Of a stretch of DNA of 64,000 nucleotides, positions 51,715 to 60,194 are shown piece by piece. The stretch is from positions 1-64,000 of the forward strand of contig NZ_BMSA01000001.1 in the NCBI RefSeq assembly GCF_014648915.1, written 5' to 3'. The notes under the pieces were generated by a model that made no database searches, was not told where the DNA came from, and saw only the letters and a list, made by a program, of their open reading frames with translations. The stretch comes from Streptomyces phaeofaciens. GTDB taxonomy: Bacteria; Actinomycetota; Actinomycetes; Streptomycetales; Streptomycetaceae. How positions within the stretch are numbered: position 1 is the stretch's first letter; every line of letters starts with the position of its first letter. The position numbers were made by a program, and so were the translations under genes.

Positions 51715-52293
51715 TCAGCGCGCGGCGCGCACCCCGTCCAGGGCGATGCCCAGGACGCGGTCGCGCTGCGCGTCGTCGGTGAAGGCGGTCGCCGTGATGC
51801 CGGCGACCAGCCGCAGCAGATCGCCGAAGTCCATGTCGGCCCGTGCGGCCCCGGCCCGCTGCGCCCGCTCGAACAGCGGGCCGCCCGCCGCGTACATCGA
51901 CTCGCGGCAGGCCTGGAAGATCTCCGAGTCTCCTTCCAGCGCCTCGCGCACCGCCCGCTTGGTGACCATGTAGCCCGCGAAGCGGTCGAGCCAGGAGGTG
52001 AGCGCCTCCCAGGGCTCCCGCGCCGAGAGTCCCACTGCCGCTTCGCAGAGCGCGTTCACCTCGTCCGCGTAGACGCTCTCGAACAGGGCGCGGCGGGTCG
52101 GGAAGTTCCGGTACAGCGTGGCGATGCCGACGCCGGCGCGGCGGGCGATGTCCTCCAGGGACGCCTCGGCGCCGTGCTCGGCGAAGGCCTCGCGCGCGGC
52201 GGCCAGCAGCGCGTCGTAGTTGCGGGCGGCGTCCTTACGGCTCGGGCGCTGGGCCGCGACGATCGCGCTGATGGGGAACGGCTGGGCCGTCAC
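51715..52293 (-). CDS. TetR family regulator of the adjacent MFS exporter
   Basis: A 192-residue TetR protein with N-terminal helix-turn-helix (ASLEDIARRAGVGIATLYRNF, about residues 43-63) and a helical ligand domain. It is divergent from the MFS gene, and the space between holds two palindromes that overlap its start region. It most likely represses itself and the exporter until a drug-like ligand binds. Confidence 0.87.
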   Translation of the reverse strand: MTAQPFPISAIVAAQRPSRKDAARNYDALLAAAREAFAEHGAEASLEDIARRAGVGIATLYRNFPTRRALFESVYADEVNALCEAAVGLSAREPWEALTSWLDRFAGYMVTKRAVREALEGDSEIFQACRESMYAAGGPLFERAQRAGAARADMDFGDLLRLVAGITATAFTDDAQRDRVLGIALDGVRAAR

Positions 52294-52322
52294 GGCTGCC
52301 TCCTGGGCGGGCTCGGTTGAAA

Positions 52323-52362
52323 CGGAGGTATACCTCCGCTACAGTGGAGGGGTGCCTCCACT
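52323..52362. promoter_or_regulatory. Paired palindromic TetR operators
   Basis: A perfect 16-bp palindrome CGGAGGTATACCTCCG (52323-52338) is followed by AGTGGAGG-GGTG-CCTCCACT (52343-52362). Both share the GGAGG/CCTCC arms, as expected for two dimers of one TetR protein. They lie between the divergent tetR and MFS genes. Confidence 0.82.
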
Positions 52363-52456
52363 TTACCAGTCCGAGGCCCCTTCAGACTTTCTCGCTCGCT
52401 GCCGGGCCGCGCTCGGCGACCGCTTCCTCCTTGTCATGCATCCGGAGAGGCCCCTC

Positions 52457-53887
52457 ATGCCCCGCACGTCCACCCGCCTCACCTTCGCGGTCCTCGCGAC
52501 CGGTGCCGGCGTGTTCTCCATGCTCCAGTCGCTGATAGCGCCGGCCCTGCCGACCGTCCAGCACGCCCTGCACACCTCGCAGTCCACCGCGACCTGGGTG
52601 ATGACCGCGTATCTGCTCTCCGCCTCCGTCTTCACCCCCATCCTGGGCCGGGCCGGCGACCTGATCGGCAAGAAGCGCACCCTCGTCGGGGTCCTGCTGG
52701 CCGTCCTGGCCGGCTGTCTGCTCGCCGCGCTCGCCCCGAACATCGGGGTCCTGATCGTCGCCCGGGTCGTCCAGGGCGTCGGAGGCGCGCTGTTCCCGCT
52801 CTCCTTCGGGATCATCCGGGACGAGTTCGCCGCGTCCGAGGTCCCCGGCAGCATCAGCAACCTGTCCGCCGTCATCGCCGCGGGCGGCGGCGTCGGCATG
52901 GTCGCCGCCGGGCCGATCGTCTCCGCGCTCGACTACCGCTGGCTGTTCTGGATCCCCGTCGCCATCGTCGCCGCGGCCGCGCTCATCGCCGTGCGCTATG
53001 TGCCCGAGTCGCCCACCCGCGCCGAGGGACGGATCAACTGGCTCGGCGCCGTTCTCCTGTCCGGCTGGCTCGTCGCCCTGCTGCTGCCGCTCAGCCAGGC
53101 GGGCGTCTGGGGCTGGGGCTCCGCGCGGGTGATCGGCCTGTTCGTTGTCGCCGTGGCCCTGTTCGCGCTGTGGCTGCTGGCCGAGGCCCGCTCCCGCACC
53201 CCGCTCATCGACCTGCGCGTGATGCGGCGGCCCGCCGTGTGGACCACCAACCTCGCCGCCCTCCTCTTCGGTGCCGGGATGTACGCGATCTGGTCCTTCC
53301 TGCCCGGCTTCGTCCAGACCCCGAGCACGGCCGGCTACGGCTTCGGGGCGAGCGTCACCGCCTCCGGCCTGCTCATGCTGCCGATGCTGGTCGCGATGTT
53401 CGTCTCCGGAGTGCTCAGCGGCCGCCTCGAACGCCGCGTCGGCGCCAAGCCGCTGCTCGTCACCGGCGCCGCGTTCGGCTCGCTCGCCCTCGGTTTCCTC
53501 GCCCGCTGGCACCACGAGCAGTGGCAGATCGCCCTGGTCTCGGGTGTGTTCGGCCTCGGTATCGGCCTGGCCTTCGCCTCCATGGCCAACCTGATCGTCG
53601 GCAGCGTCCCCGTCGAGCAGACCGGCGCGGCCACCGGTATGAACGCCAACATCCGCACCATCGGCGGCTCCATCGGCGCCGCCGTCACCGGCGTCCTGGT
53701 CACCGGCAGCCTCCAGCCCTCGGGCCTGCCCTACGACTCCGGCTACACCCATGGCTTCTGGCTGCTGGCGGTGCTGTGCCTGGGTGCGGCCCTCGCCGCC
53801 CTGCTGGTCCCCGTGCGACGCGCCGACCGCCCCTCGGGCCCGGCCGCGCGGCACGTCCCGACCGCCGCACCCGCCCGCGTGCGGTAA
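52457..53887 (+). CDS. MFS drug exporter (DHA2-like)
   Basis: A 476-residue membrane protein with about 13-14 hydrophobic segments. It shows the DHA motifs of proton antiporters: GRAGDLIGKKRTL in the loop after TM2 (about residues 61-73) and ARVVQGVGGALFPLSFG in TM4. The ATG at 52457 follows GGAGAGG; an ATG 21 bases upstream is possible. Control by the divergent TetR through the paired palindromes is very likely. The exported compound is unknown. Confidence 0.88.
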   Translation: MPRTSTRLTFAVLATGAGVFSMLQSLIAPALPTVQHALHTSQSTATWVMTAYLLSASVFTPILGRAGDLIGKKRTLVGVLLAVLAGCLLAALAPNIGVLIVARVVQGVGGALFPLSFGIIRDEFAASEVPGSISNLSAVIAAGGGVGMVAAGPIVSALDYRWLFWIPVAIVAAAALIAVRYVPESPTRAEGRINWLGAVLLSGWLVALLLPLSQAGVWGWGSARVIGLFVVAVALFALWLLAEARSRTPLIDLRVMRRPAVWTTNLAALLFGAGMYAIWSFLPGFVQTPSTAGYGFGASVTASGLLMLPMLVAMFVSGVLSGRLERRVGAKPLLVTGAAFGSLALGFLARWHHEQWQIALVSGVFGLGIGLAFASMANLIVGSVPVEQTGAATGMNANIRTIGGSIGAAVTGVLVTGSLQPSGLPYDSGYTHGFWLLAVLCLGAALAALLVPVRRADRPSGPAARHVPTAAPARVR

Positions 53888-53931
53888 GGTTTACCTGCGC
53901 GTTCCCGCAGCTCACCGCCGCGGCAGCGCGG

Positions 53932-54005
<74 letters not shown>

Positions 54006-54022
54006 CCGGTGAGGTCACCGAT

Positions 54023-54060
54023 CGGAAGCCGTTTTCCCGAGGCCGGGAAAGCGGCTTCCG
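54023..54060. terminator. Terminator after tRNA-Pro
   Basis: A 17-bp stem with one G-T pair and an AGGC loop begins 18 bases after the tRNA. It also lies 37 bases beyond the end of the convergent TetR gene and may serve both. Confidence 0.85.
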
Positions 54061-54097
54061 GCGTTCGCGCCGCCAGGTCTCCCGGCGACGGGTTCCC

Positions 54098-54793
54098 TCA
54101 CCCCGGCGTCTCCCCGTCCCGGTAGCGCCCCGCCACCTCCGCCAGATAGCCGCGCAGCATCACCTTCGCCTCGTCGAGGAGCGCCGCGTCGCCGTCCGCG
54201 TCCCGGCGGAAGGCCTCCTGGGCGAGGGCGTCGGCCGCGAGGATCGCGGCGTGGCAGGCGCGGGCGAGCGCGTCGTCGTCGCGGGCGACCTCCAGCGCGA
54301 GCAGGACCCGCCGGATCCCGTCGGCCATCCGCCGCTTGTGCTCGCGGTCGGCGGCGCGCGTCTCCTCGGTGAGCCCGCTGCCGAACCACAGCGCGCGGAA
54401 ACCGTGTTCGGTGCGGTAGATCGAGGCGTACGCGTCGACGAGCACGGCGACCGGGTCCTGCCAGCGCTCCCGCGCCGCCGCCAGGACCAGATCGTCCATG
54501 ACCCCTTCCAGGCGCGCGAAGTACCCCGCCGCGAGGGCGTCGATGATCGCGCCCCGGTCGGGCAGGTACTGGTACAGCGAGCCGACCGACACCTTCGCCT
54601 CGGCCGCGACCCGGGTCGTGGTCAGCGCCTCGACTCCGTCGTCCACCAGGATGCGCTCGGCGGCCCGGAGCACCAGCGCCAGGCGTGCCTTGCTGCGCGC
54701 CTGGCGTGGGACGCGGCGCGGGGGAGAGGGGTCCGTCTCCGGCGTGGTTCGGTCCAAGGATCGTCTCCGAACGTGAACGTGACTTTGTTTCAT
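54098..54793 (-). CDS. TetR family regulator
   Basis: A 231-residue TetR protein with a basic N-terminal extension and helix-turn-helix (LTTTRVAAEAKVSVGSLYQYLPDR, about residues 57-80). It is divergent, by 21 bases, from the aldolase-kinase pair and probably represses it. GAAGG precedes the ATG at 54793; a later start near residue 28 (PRQARSKAR) would also preserve the domain. The ligand is likely a sugar or sugar acid. Confidence 0.83.
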   Translation of the reverse strand: MKQSHVHVRRRSLDRTTPETDPSPPRRVPRQARSKARLALVLRAAERILVDDGVEALTTTRVAAEAKVSVGSLYQYLPDRGAIIDALAAGYFARLEGVMDDLVLAAARERWQDPVAVLVDAYASIYRTEHGFRALWFGSGLTEETRAADREHKRRMADGIRRVLLALEVARDDDALARACHAAILAADALAQEAFRRDADGDAALLDEAKVMLRGYLAEVAGRYRDGETPG

Positions 54794-54800
54794 GTTTACG
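54772..54800. promoter_or_regulatory. Candidate TetR operator
   Basis: CGTGAAC and GTTTACG form an imperfect dyad (6 of 7 pairs, 15-base spacer) in the short A+T-rich stretch shared by the tetR start and the aldolase promoter. Confidence 0.35.
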
Positions 54801-54814
54801 CTACCTTCGCGCCC

Positions 54815-55501
54815 ATGACCGCCTCAAGCTCGGCGCTGAGCCAGGAGCGGACCGCCGTCGCGGACGCCTGCCGGCGCCTGGGGGCCGAGGGCCTCCTCAT
54901 CGGCACGGCAGGCAACGTGAGCGTCCGCGTCGAGGACCGGGTCGCCATCACCGCGACCGGGGCGGTGCTCGCCGAACTGACCCCGGACCAGGTGACGGTG
55001 GTGGACCTCGACGGGAAGATCGTCGACGGGACCCTGCGGCCCACCTCCGAACTCGACCTGCACCTGGGCGTCTACCACCGCTACGGCAGCGGCGCGGTCG
55101 TCCACACCCATGCGCCGCTGGCCACCGCCGTGGGCCTCGTTCTCGACGAACTGCCCTGCATCCACTACCAGTTGCTGGCCCTGGGCGGCACGGTCCGGGT
55201 CGCGCCGTACGCCACCTTCGGCACCCCCGAACTCGCCGGGTCGGTGCTCGCCGCGCTCGACGGGCGCGGCGCCGCCCTGATGGCGAACCACGGCGCGGTC
55301 ACCCACGCCCCCACCCTCGACAAGGCCGTCGAGAACGCCCTGCTCCTCGAATGGGCCTGCGGCGTCTACCGGCACGCCGCTGCCATGGGCCGCCCCCGTG
55401 TCCTCGACGAACGGCAGCAACTCGCCGTGATCGAGGCCGCGATCGCCCGCGACTACGGCACCACCCACCCCGTTCCACCCGCGCAGGAGGAAACCCGATG
55501 A
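54815..55501 (+). CDS. Class II aldolase/adducin family protein (fuculose-phosphate aldolase-like)
   Basis: A 228-residue zinc aldolase. TSELDLHLGVY supplies the catalytic Glu (about residue 76), HTHAPLA the zinc histidines (about 95-97) and ANHGAVTH a third His (about 158). The N-terminal GTAGNVSVRV is the phosphate-binding loop. It probably splits a phosphorylated sugar or sugar acid made by the kinase encoded by the next gene, which overlaps by ATGA. The exact substrate is unknown. Confidence 0.88.
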   Translation: MTASSSALSQERTAVADACRRLGAEGLLIGTAGNVSVRVEDRVAITATGAVLAELTPDQVTVVDLDGKIVDGTLRPTSELDLHLGVYHRYGSGAVVHTHAPLATAVGLVLDELPCIHYQLLALGGTVRVAPYATFGTPELAGSVLAALDGRGAALMANHGAVTHAPTLDKAVENALLLEWACGVYRHAAAMGRPRVLDERQQLAVIEAAIARDYGTTHPVPPAQEETR

Positions 55502-56427
55502 AGGTCTTCACGATGGGCGTACACGTGCTGGACGTCCTGGTGCGGCCGGTGGAGGCCATACCCGACGGCCAGGGTGCGACCCTGGTCGACGACATCCGGA
55601 TGACCGCCGCAGGAACGGCCGGCGGCACCGCCCTCACCCTCGCCAAGCTGGGCGCCGAGGTGCGCGGCGCGGGCGCCATCGGCACCGACCCGACCGGCGA
55701 CCTGCTCGTACAACTGCTCGCCAGGGCAGGCGTCGACACCGAGTTCCTCGTCCGCCGCGCGGACACCGCCACCTCCGCGAGCGTCCTGCCCATCCGAACC
55801 AACGGCGACCGCCCCTCCCTGCACCTCCTGGGCGCCAACATCACCTACGGCCTCGACGACGTTCCCTGGGACGCCCTCGCCCGGGCCACCCATCTGCACC
55901 TCGGCGGCCCCGAGCTGATCGGCGTCGACGTCGCGGCCCGCATCCTGTCGTACGCCAAGGAGCACGGCGTCGTCACCTCCGTCGACCTGCTCGCGCCGGG
56001 TGTCCTCGGCAGCTTCGAGCAGATCGAGGCCGCCCTGCCCCATGTGGACCACTTCCTGCCCAACGAGGACCAGGTCCTCGGCTTCACCGGTGAGGCGGAC
56101 CTGCTCACGGGGGCGCGCAAGCTCCTCGCCGCCGGTGTGGGCGTCGTCGCCGTCACGCGCGGCGGGGACGGCGCGCTCGTGGTGACGGCGGACGGCGCGG
56201 AACCGGTCCCGGCCTTCGTCGTCGACGTCGTCGACACCACCGGGTGCGGCGACGCGTTCTCCGCGGGCTATCTGCGGGGCGTGAGCCTGGGCCGCACCCC
56301 GGGCGACGCCGCCGTCCTCGGCAGCGCCGCCGCGGCGCTCGTCGCGCAGGGCCTCGGCAGCGACCACGGCGACTTCGACCTCGCGGCCGCCGACGCGTTC
56401 GCCGCGACGGCCAGGTCCCACGCATGA
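55498..56427 (+). CDS. PfkB family carbohydrate kinase
   Basis: A 309-residue ribokinase-fold kinase with an N-terminal sugar site (AAGTAGGTALTLAKLGAEV, about residues 37-55) and the C-terminal signature DTTGCGDAFSAGYL with catalytic base D252. It would phosphorylate a sugar or sugar acid before the aldolase acts. AGGAGG lies before the ATG, which overlaps the aldolase stop. A strong hairpin follows. Confidence 0.87.
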   Translation: MKVFTMGVHVLDVLVRPVEAIPDGQGATLVDDIRMTAAGTAGGTALTLAKLGAEVRGAGAIGTDPTGDLLVQLLARAGVDTEFLVRRADTATSASVLPIRTNGDRPSLHLLGANITYGLDDVPWDALARATHLHLGGPELIGVDVAARILSYAKEHGVVTSVDLLAPGVLGSFEQIEAALPHVDHFLPNEDQVLGFTGEADLLTGARKLLAAGVGVVAVTRGGDGALVVTADGAEPVPAFVVDVVDTTGCGDAFSAGYLRGVSLGRTPGDAAVLGSAAAALVAQGLGSDHGDFDLAAADAFAATARSHA

Positions 56428-56486
56428 GGTGACCTCGCCGCAGCGCCGTAACACCCCGCGGTGGCTGACGAGTTGAGCCGGCCCGG

Positions 56487-56519
56487 GGGCCCGCGCCGCG
56501 AACCGTGCGGCGCGGGCCC
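56487..56519 (+). terminator. Hairpin after the kinase gene
   Basis: A perfect 13-bp G+C stem (56487-56499 with 56507-56519) with a 7-base loop ends the aldolase-kinase operon. Confidence 0.78.
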
Positions 56520-56651
56520 GGTCCGAGACCATCGGCCCTGCGGACCGACGGATCCGCCGACCCTGCAATCACCTGGTGGACGCCCCCTTGACGAGGGGCG
56601 GAGGCGGATCGACACTCGGTAACGGGAATCCTAGTGAACGGATAGGGAATC

Positions 56652-56774
56652 ATGGGGCGACAGGAGCCGGCCACTCGCCGAGCGAGCCGCACGGCCTGGT
56701 CGTCGCCCCTTCTCACCTCCCGCCGTCACATCGACCTGCAACGCGTGTGCAGCGCGATCAGGCCCCAGGGCTGA
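56652..56774 (+). CDS. Leader peptide of the HIDLQRV type, before the GST-like gene
   Basis: A 40-residue open frame, too short for usual gene callers, contains TSRRHIDLQRVCSAI, the conserved core I know from 'putative leader peptide' genes before sulfur-metabolism genes in Streptomyces. AGGGAA lies before the ATG. One Cys codon (TGC) sits near the end. It may let ribosome stalling on cysteine codons control the gene at 56915. The start is uncertain; the conserved core is the firm part. Confidence 0.65.
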   Translation: MGRQEPATRRASRTAWSSPLLTSRRHIDLQRVCSAIRPQG

Positions 56775-56914
56775 GCCGGCCCCCTCCCGCACGCACGCAC
56801 CCGGCGGCGCCCCTGGGCACCGCCCGCCCGGCGCGCGCGGACCAGGTCCGCCTCCCGTTCCGACGTCGCATCCGCCGTGCGCCGGTCCGCCGCGCGCCGC
56901 CCCCGGGGAGAGTC

Positions 56915-57823
56915 ATGTCCGTCACACCACCCGTCGCCCGGCTGTCCGTCCGCCCCGCCCCCGTCTTCCGGGGCCGCATCGGCAGGGACGCGCGCAGCGG
57001 CCACTACGCCGTGCCGCGCCGCTACCGCCTGCATCTGTCCCCGGCCGACCCCGACGGGCTGCGCATCGCCGTCACCCACAGCCTCCTCGGCCTGGACCGG
57101 GCCTGTCCCGTGACCGTCCTGCCCGCCGTCCCGGACTGTCCCGACGGCGGCCACGGTGCACTGCGCCCGCTCTACGACGCCAGCGCCCACCACTACACCG
57201 GACCGGCCGTCGCGCCGGTGCTCAGCGACGACTGGTCGGGCCGCATCGTCTCCACCCACGGCCCCGACATCGCCCGCGACCTGGCCGAGCTCAGCGAGAC
57301 GGGGGTCCCCCCGGCCGATGGCTGCGGGAAGTCCGGCGGCGGTCGCGCCGCGCTGTACCCGTGCGGCGCCGAGTCGGAGATCGAGGCCGTCGAGCGGATG
57401 TGCGCCCAGGGCATCGAGGCGGCCGCACAGCGCGCCGGGGCGGCCGGCACCGGCACCGCCGAACGCGCCGCCGCACTCGACACCCTGCTGCACACGCTCG
57501 GCGTGCTGGACCAAGGGCTGTGCGTGCAGCCCTTTCTGATCGACGATCAGATCACTGCTGCGGACGTCGAGTTGTGGGTCGCGCTGGTCCAGCTGGACAC
57601 CGTCCACCGCCACCATCTCGACGCGGAGGCGGTGCACCGCATCGCCGGCCACCCCGCCCTGTGGGCCTACGCCCGCCGCCTGGCCGGCCACCCGGCCTTC
57701 GGCGTCCACCTCGACCTCGACGGCATCGCCCGCCGCCACCACGCCCGTTGCCAGGGCCTGGAGGCCGCCGGTTCCGCCGTGCAGATCCTCGACTGGGCGG
57801 CGCACACCGCGCCCGTCCAGTAG
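56915..57823 (+). CDS. Glutathionyl-hydroquinone reductase/GST-like protein lacking the catalytic Cys
   Basis: A 302-residue protein of the YqjG/ECM4 type: FRGRIGRDARSGHYAVPRRY at residues 18-37, then a GST C-terminal helical domain with DDQITAADVELWVALVQLD (about 210-228). Where the family has Cys-Pro-Trp-Ala it has D45-P-D-G, so the catalytic cysteine is gone. The ATG at 56915 follows GGGGAGAG. Placed beside sulfur-responsive leaders; streptomycetes use mycothiol, so a changed thiol role is conceivable. Function unknown. Confidence 0.78.
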   Translation: MSVTPPVARLSVRPAPVFRGRIGRDARSGHYAVPRRYRLHLSPADPDGLRIAVTHSLLGLDRACPVTVLPAVPDCPDGGHGALRPLYDASAHHYTGPAVAPVLSDDWSGRIVSTHGPDIARDLAELSETGVPPADGCGKSGGGRAALYPCGAESEIEAVERMCAQGIEAAAQRAGAAGTGTAERAAALDTLLHTLGVLDQGLCVQPFLIDDQITAADVELWVALVQLDTVHRHHLDAEAVHRIAGHPALWAYARRLAGHPAFGVHLDLDGIARRHHARCQGLEAAGSAVQILDWAAHTAPVQ

Positions 57824-57846
57824 CCGTTCCACCTGGTGGACCGGCG

Positions 57847-57876
57847 TTGACATTCGTTCGGGCAGCTGTCTTAACT
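57847..57876 (+). promoter_or_regulatory. Promoter of the riboswitch-controlled sulfur operon
   Basis: TTGACA (57847-57852) and TTAACT (57871-57876) are 18 bases apart. The predicted start, near 57883, falls just before the riboswitch, exactly where expected. Confidence 0.7.
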
Positions 57877-57888
57877 TACGGCCCAGAA

Positions 57889-57969
57889 CGGTCATGAGCG
57901 TCAGCGACAAGCCCTGGCTTGCTGACCGGCAACCCTCGCGCCGCGGTGGGGTGCCCCAGGTGACGACCG
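57889..57969 (+). ncRNA. SAM-IV riboswitch
   Basis: The sequence has the elements I recognise from actinomycete SAM-IV aptamers: closing stem CGGTC/GACCG, GTCAGCG paired with GCTGAC around AAGCC-TGGCTT, the conserved GACCGGCAACC core, and a CGCGGTGGGGTGCCCC segment. Lying just after a promoter and before an amino-acid ABC importer, it should lower expression when S-adenosylmethionine is plentiful. A pseudoknot partner probably lies in the following 30 bases, so the 3' end is approximate. Confidence 0.85.
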
Positions 57970-58009
57970 GACCGATGCCGTTCCGGCAAGGACGATTCGG
58001 TAAGCGCGA

Positions 58010-58026
58010 GGGCCCCTCAGGGGTCC
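58010..58026 (+). terminator. Hairpin after the riboswitch, possible expression platform
   Basis: GGGCCCC pairs with GGGGTCC (one G-T pair) around TCA, between the aptamer and the leader peptide start. It could be the switchable stem of the riboswitch; the alternative pairing was not resolved. Confidence 0.4.
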
Positions 58027-58048
58027 GCCACAGTGACGGAGAAGCCCC

Positions 58049-58198
58049 ATGTACGCAGCTCTCGGGACGGCGCCCCGCCTCCTCGTGGGCTGCGTACGCC
58101 CGTCCGCGCAACCGCTCGTCGCCGACCGCGCCGTCGATCTGCTCCGCGTGAACAGCGCACTGTGTACCGCACCGGGCCGCGCCCGCTGTCGGGGCTGA
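58049..58198 (+). CDS. Cysteine-containing leader peptide after the SAM-IV riboswitch
   Basis: A 49-residue frame begins ATG after ACGGAG and contains ADRAVDLLRVNSALC, a variant of the H/A-V/I-DL-x-RV core of the other two leaders. Cys codons occur at residues 15, 40 and 48. Its stop is 177 bases before the ABC permease start. It is a plausible cysteine-sensing attenuator in series with the riboswitch. The frame is short, so coding status rests on the shared motif. Confidence 0.6.
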   Translation: MYAALGTAPRLLVGCVRPSAQPLVADRAVDLLRVNSALCTAPGRARCRG

Positions 58199-58375
58199 AC
58201 CCCTCTCACCGGCCTTCGCCCCGCCTCCGCGTTCCCTGACGAACACCGCCCGAGCGGTGTGCCGTTGACCGCCCCACCCCGGTTCCCCGTACACATCCGT
58301 GCGCCGTGCGCCCGCACCACGGCCGCCACCACGGCTGTGCCCGCCCGGGGTGCCCGACTCCCGCCGGAGCCCCTC

Positions 58376-59353
58376 ATGAGTGAACCCCCAGGTGCCGTGA
58401 CCCTCGCCGAAGCACCTGCCCTCGACACGCCGCCGGAGAAGCTCGCCGCCCAGCGGGTCCAGCCACTGCGCCGGCCCGGACGGTGGATCGCCACCGCCGT
58501 CGTCCTGGTCCTCGTCGCGCAGTTCGTCCACGGCCTGGTCTCCAACCCCTTCTACCAATGGGACCGCTTCGGCTACTGGTTCCTGCGGCCCGTGATCCTC
58601 GACGGACTGCTGATCACCCTCGAAGTCGCCGCCTACAGCGCGGTGCTGGGCCTCGCCGGCGGCATCCTGCTCGCCCTCGCCCGGCTCTCCAGGAGCCCGG
58701 TGCTGCGCGCCGTCAGCTGGACCTACGTCTGGGCGCTGCGCTCCATCCCGCTGATCGTGGTGCTGCTCTTCCTCTACAACTTCAGCGCCCTGTACCAGAC
58801 ACTGAGCCTGGGCGTCCCCTTCGGACCCGCCTTCTTCACCTTCGACGAGTCCCGGCTCGCCACCGACATGGCCATCGCCGTCGTCGGTCTCAGCCTCAAC
58901 GAGGCCGCCTACGCCGCCGAGGTGGTCCGCGGCGGAATCCTCTCCGTCGACCAGGGCCAGCACGAGGCGGCCGCCGCCCTCGGCCTGCCCAGGGGCTACC
59001 AGTTCTGGAAGATCGTCTTCCCGCAGGCCCTGCGCTCCATCACCCCGAACTACGTCAACCAGCTGATCGGCCTGATCAAGTCCACCTCGCTGGTCTTCTA
59101 CGTGTCGCTGCTCGACCTGTTCGGCACCGCGCAGACCATGGGCGCCACCTACCCCGGCGACATCGTGCCGCTCCTCCTCGTGGTCACCGTCTGGTACCTG
59201 ATCCTCACCAGCGTGGTGTCCGTCGTCCAGTTCTACGTCGAGCGGTACTACGCCCGGGGCGCCACCCGCTCCCTGCCGCCCACCCCGCTCCAGCAACTCC
59301 GCCGCTCCCTGAGCGAGTTCAGGCAGCGGCTGCGCAAGGAGGCCGCCGTATGA
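58376..59353 (+). CDS. Polar amino acid ABC transporter permease (HisM/GlnP type)
   Basis: A 325-residue permease with a cytoplasmic N-terminal tail, about five to six hydrophobic segments, and the EAA loop motif of amino-acid importers (QHEAAAALGLPRGYQFWKIVFPQALRSITP, in two parts about residues 197-226). SLNEAAYAAEVVRGGI precedes it, as usual in this family. GGAG before the ATG; the stop overlaps the ATPase start. A single permease implies a homodimer. The riboswitch upstream points to a sulfur-containing amino acid as cargo. Confidence 0.88.
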   Translation: MSEPPGAVTLAEAPALDTPPEKLAAQRVQPLRRPGRWIATAVVLVLVAQFVHGLVSNPFYQWDRFGYWFLRPVILDGLLITLEVAAYSAVLGLAGGILLALARLSRSPVLRAVSWTYVWALRSIPLIVVLLFLYNFSALYQTLSLGVPFGPAFFTFDESRLATDMAIAVVGLSLNEAAYAAEVVRGGILSVDQGQHEAAAALGLPRGYQFWKIVFPQALRSITPNYVNQLIGLIKSTSLVFYVSLLDLFGTAQTMGATYPGDIVPLLLVVTVWYLILTSVVSVVQFYVERYYARGATRSLPPTPLQQLRRSLSEFRQRLRKEAAV

Positions 59354-60126
59354 CCACCGAGACCACTCCCGCCGCCGTCGAGGTCCACGACGTGCACAAG
59401 TGGTACGGCACCCACCGGGTGCTGGACGGGGTGAACCTCACCGTGCGGCCCGGCGAGGTCACCGTGATCCTCGGCCCGTCCGGCTCCGGGAAGTCCACCC
59501 TGCTGAGGGTCGTCAACCACCTGGAGAAGCCGGAGATCGGCCACGTCAGCATCAACGGCGAGCCGATCGGCGTCCGCCGCCACGGCGGCCGTCTGCGCGA
59601 GCTGAGCGAGCGGACCATCCTGACCCAGCGCAGCCGGATCGGCTTCGTCTTCCAGAACTTCAACCTCTTCCCGCACCTCACCGTGCTGGACAACGTCGCC
59701 GCCGCCCCGGTGGCCACCAGGAAGCTCACCAGAGCCGCAGCCCAGGAACTCGCCCGCGAACTCCTCGGCCGCGTCGGCCTCGCCGACAAGGCCGGCGCCT
59801 ACCCCCGGCAGCTGTCCGGCGGCCAGCAGCAGCGCGTCGCCATCGCCCGCGCCCTCGCACTGCGCCCCGGCGTCATCCTCTTCGACGAGCCCACCTCGGC
59901 CCTCGACCCCGAACTCGTCGGCGAGGTCCTCGCGGTCATCAAGGACCTGGCGACCAGCGGCACCACCCTCGTCATCGTCACCCACGAGATCGGCTTCGCC
60001 CGCGAGGTCGCCGACCGGGTCGTCTTCATCGACGAGGGGAAGATCGTCGAGCAGGGTCCGCCCAGCGAGGTCCTCGACACACCGCAGCACGAACGGACGC
60101 GGGACTTCCTCAGCAAGGTGCTCTGA
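59350..60126 (+). CDS. Polar amino acid ABC transporter ATP-binding protein
   Basis: A 258-residue ATPase with Walker A GPSGSGKST (about residues 42-50), Q-loop VFQNFNLFPHLT, signature LSGGQQQRVAIARAL and Walker B ILFDEPTSALDPE. These forms are typical of GlnQ/HisP-class importers. It overlaps the permease by ATGA and is followed by the binding-protein gene 68 bases later. Confidence 0.92.
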   Translation: MTTETTPAAVEVHDVHKWYGTHRVLDGVNLTVRPGEVTVILGPSGSGKSTLLRVVNHLEKPEIGHVSINGEPIGVRRHGGRLRELSERTILTQRSRIGFVFQNFNLFPHLTVLDNVAAAPVATRKLTRAAAQELARELLGRVGLADKAGAYPRQLSGGQQQRVAIARALALRPGVILFDEPTSALDPELVGEVLAVIKDLATSGTTLVIVTHEIGFAREVADRVVFIDEGKIVEQGPPSEVLDTPQHERTRDFLSKVL

Positions 60127-60194
60127 CACCGGCGCGCCCCACGATTTCCCCCCACGCCCCACCCTTCACCACCCCTGAGTCACAAAGGACGGCC

